Below the pieces are notes generated by a model. The model did no database searches, was not told where the DNA came from, and saw only the letters and a program-made list of their open reading frames with translations. This document shows positions 62,542 to 64,000 of a stretch of 64,000 nt of DNA, one piece after another. A program made the position numbers and the translations under genes. Position 1 is the first letter of the stretch. Each line of letters starts with the position of its first letter. This DNA is from Agarivorans sp050870875 (GTDB lineage: Bacteria; Pseudomonadota; Gammaproteobacteria; Enterobacterales; Celerinatantimonadaceae): assembly GCF_050870875.2 (NCBI RefSeq), contig NZ_CP194041.2, forward strand, positions 4,588,001 to 4,652,000, in the 5' to 3' direction.

Positions 62542-63078
62542 TTAAGGCAGCTGTTTATTTCGCTCAACATCCACCAGATAATCACCTTCCAGCCAATCCC
62601 TGCCGATCAGCAACTTATAGTCCATTTTGCTGCGATCGCGTAAGTTAACATCAACTGTTTTCTGTTGGCCCTGCCATTCAATGGCCAGCGCCACTTTATA
62701 ACGGATCTCTAAGCCTTGAGAATTACGTACCGCCACCACATCGCTGATCCGTGCCTTGCCCTGATGCTGCTCACCCTGCTCATTAATGGTGGTGAATTCC
62801 AGATACTTACCAATGTTGGCACGCATTTTAGGTTTCACCAGCGATTTTTGCTCGGCTTCTGAGTAATCCGCTGGCAGAATATTATTACCATCGATAACCC
62901 GTATATGGTCGGCATGCAATGAGGTGCTGGCCGCGCCGGTATCAATCCGGGTTAAATAACGAAGATCAGCTTCCACGATACGAATATATTCTAAGGCTCC
63001 CACCGTTGCTTTCTCGGCCCAACAGCTGCTGGCGGAAGCCAGCGTAAACACCATCGCGAACAATATCTTCTTCAACAC
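62542..63078 (-). CDS. Exported retropepsin-like protein (PF05618)
   Basis: A 178-residue member of the same family as the protein in the rimK cluster. The DTGA motif is at 46-49 in YLTRIDTGAASTSLHADHI, and the C-terminal half has YKLLIGRDWLEGDYLVDVERN. Unlike that protein it begins with a signal peptide (LFAMVFTLASASSCWA), so it should act in the periplasm or as an envelope protein. Proteolytic activity in the family is not well established. It is monocistronic. Confidence 0.85.
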   Translation of the reverse strand: MLKKILFAMVFTLASASSCWAEKATVGALEYIRIVEADLRYLTRIDTGAASTSLHADHIRVIDGNNILPADYSEAEQKSLVKPKMRANIGKYLEFTTINEQGEQHQGKARISDVVAVRNSQGLEIRYKVALAIEWQGQQKTVDVNLRDRSKMDYKLLIGRDWLEGDYLVDVERNKQLP

Positions 63079-63225
63079 CTAACTTTCTCCAACTTGGTCG
63101 CAGGGGAGCTCTACCATCAGCCTTGTCTGATCACGACAGACTCAGCTTCCCCATAAATTTACTGTAGTTTAGCTGATGCTCGCTCAGGTCGAAACCTGCT
63201 GCCATTCGATAATCCTCAAATTCGT

Positions 63226-64000
63226 TTAACCGAGCACCCGATCCCAATCCTTCCATACCACTTGATAACCAGCTTTTTGCACCGCTGCGGCAACTACTTC
63301 AGGTCGGCGCTCATCGCTAATTTCAAACTGCTCCAGCGCGGTCTGACTAGTTTTAGCATAACCGCCCGGCTGGGTGCTGGAAAAGGCACTCATGGTGGTG
63401 ATCCCCAGGGGAATCGCATGATTACGAAAATGTTCTGACTCACGAGTTGATAACGACAACTCCACATCGGGATTAAACAAACGATAGGCGCAAATCAACT
63501 GAACTAACTGCTTGTCCGTCATCACCGATACCGGCTGAAAACCGCCTTCACAGGGCCGCAAGCGCGGAAAGGAAATAGAAAACTTACTCTGCCAATAGCG
63601 ACGCTCTAAATACTGCAAATGCGCAGCCGCGTAAAAACAATCGTTACGCCATTGATCCAGACCAATTAAAGCCCCTATACCAATCTTACGAACCCCGGCG
63701 GCACCGAGACGTTCAGGGGTAGCTAAACGATAATCAAAATCACGCTTCCGTCCCTTGGGATGCACCTCGGCATAACGCTGCCGATTATAAGTTTCTTGAT
63801 AAACCATCACCGCATCTAAACCGAGTGGAATCAGCTCTCGGTAGTCCGCTTCATCCAAGGGTTGAACTTCCATCGACACATGTGAGAACCGCGCCTTAAT
63901 TAAGGGCATCACTTGACGAAAGTAGGCCATGCCGACCTTGCGTTCCGACTCACCAGTCACTAACAAGATGTGGTCAAAACCAAGGGCTTTAATGGCATCT
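63226..64000 (-). CDS. thiH: 2-iminoacetate synthase ThiH, 3' part
   Basis: C-terminal two thirds of the radical-SAM tyrosine lyase that supplies dehydroglycine for the thiamine thiazole ring. The frame runs off the window edge (first full codon at 63999), so the N-terminal radical-SAM CxxxCxxC motif lies outside. Matching segments include LVTGESERKVGMAYF, MEVQPLDEADY, MVYQETYNR, KIGIGALIGLDQWR, SFPRLRPCEGGF, LSTRES and SAFSSTQPGGY, all as in E. coli ThiH. Other thi genes presumably precede it upstream on the minus strand. Confidence 0.94.
   Translation of the reverse strand, partial: DAIKALGFDHILLVTGESERKVGMAYFRQVMPLIKARFSHVSMEVQPLDEADYRELIPLGLDAVMVYQETYNRQRYAEVHPKGRKRDFDYRLATPERLGAAGVRKIGIGALIGLDQWRNDCFYAAAHLQYLERRYWQSKFSISFPRLRPCEGGFQPVSVMTDKQLVQLICAYRLFNPDVELSLSTRESEHFRNHAIPLGITTMSAFSSTQPGGYAKTSQTALEQFEISDERRPEVVAAAVQKAGYQVVWKDWDRVLG

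Noticed and set aside
1..64000. tRNA or rRNA genes, CRISPR arrays, prophage, integrase or transposase genes
   Set aside because: I looked for tRNA/rRNA sequence patterns, regularly spaced repeats and mobile-element protein motifs and saw none; short or unusual RNAs could still be missed without a covariance search.

Overview
The window looks like ordinary chromosome of a marine-type gammaproteobacterium (Alteromonadales/Aeromonadales/Vibrionales grade; an Agarivorans-like organism is my guess and only a guess). Support comes from gammaproteobacterial household genes (rep, tcdA, hdfR, maoP, rimK, yegD, yciN, mgtE, thiH) mixed with sugar-use genes and c-di-GMP enzymes. I saw no rRNA, tRNA, CRISPR array, insertion sequence, integrase or phage gene. 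Many starts are GTG or TTG preceded by good Shine-Dalgarno sequences, so several starts were moved from the longest frame.

Layout. 0-4.4 kb: phenolic acid decarboxylase with a divergent LysR regulator, then a leftward AlkC-like DNA glycosylase, HNH nuclease and membrane acyltransferase. 4.4-7.5 kb: Cache-type diguanylate cyclase, DUF4136 lipoprotein, tcdA. 7.7-12.6 kb: leftward tetR-MFP-RND efflux operon with paired palindromes in front of tetR. 12.7-18.3 kb: rep helicase, a protein-kinase-like gene, an orphan periplasmic binding protein and a ROK regulator. 18.3-25.9 kb: a persulfide/sulfur module (two YeeE/YedE half-transporters, a two-cysteine ArsR repressor, a DUF2892 membrane protein, CoA-disulfide reductase fused to rhodanese) followed by a second MFP-RND pair. 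26.2-30.3 kb: secreted alpha-amylase with two starch-binding modules and a cytoplasmic DexB-like alpha-1,6-glucosidase. 30.4-37.7 kb: yciN, an EamA exporter, yegD, a periplasmic binding protein paired with a PAS-PAS-GGDEF protein, an ABC exporter. 37.8-47 kb: hdfR, a tandem HD/HD-GYP protein, a possible 49-residue gene, maoP, then rimK with an AstE/M14-like hydrolase and a retropepsin-like protein, two magnesium channels (mgtE, corA) and an aspartoacylase. 47-61 kb: pentose and sucrose genes. 61-64 kb: GFA-family protein, Lig E-type DNA ligase, a second retropepsin-like protein and the 3' part of thiH, cut by the window end.

How the genes work together. xylR, xylB and a transaldolase gene stand apart from xylA; the complete sucrose system (scrR, scrA, porin, scrB, scrK) lies between them. 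A shared 18-base motif (17 of 18 identical) upstream of xylB and xylA suggests that XylR still controls both parts. The sucrose genes carry three nearly identical 19-base operators, one in front of each transcription unit, plus a symmetrical CRP-like site in the divergent promoter. In the sulfur module the ArsR protein has exactly two cysteines, 66 residues apart, as in BigR/SqrR persulfide sensors, and sits divergent from the reductase operon. The rimK cluster combines an S6 glutamate ligase with a zinc hydrolase and a protease-like protein, which suggests a reversible ribosome-tailing system. C-di-GMP metabolism appears three times: a membrane cyclase, a soluble cyclase paired with a periplasmic sugar-binding protein, and an HD-GYP protein set between hdfR and maoP.
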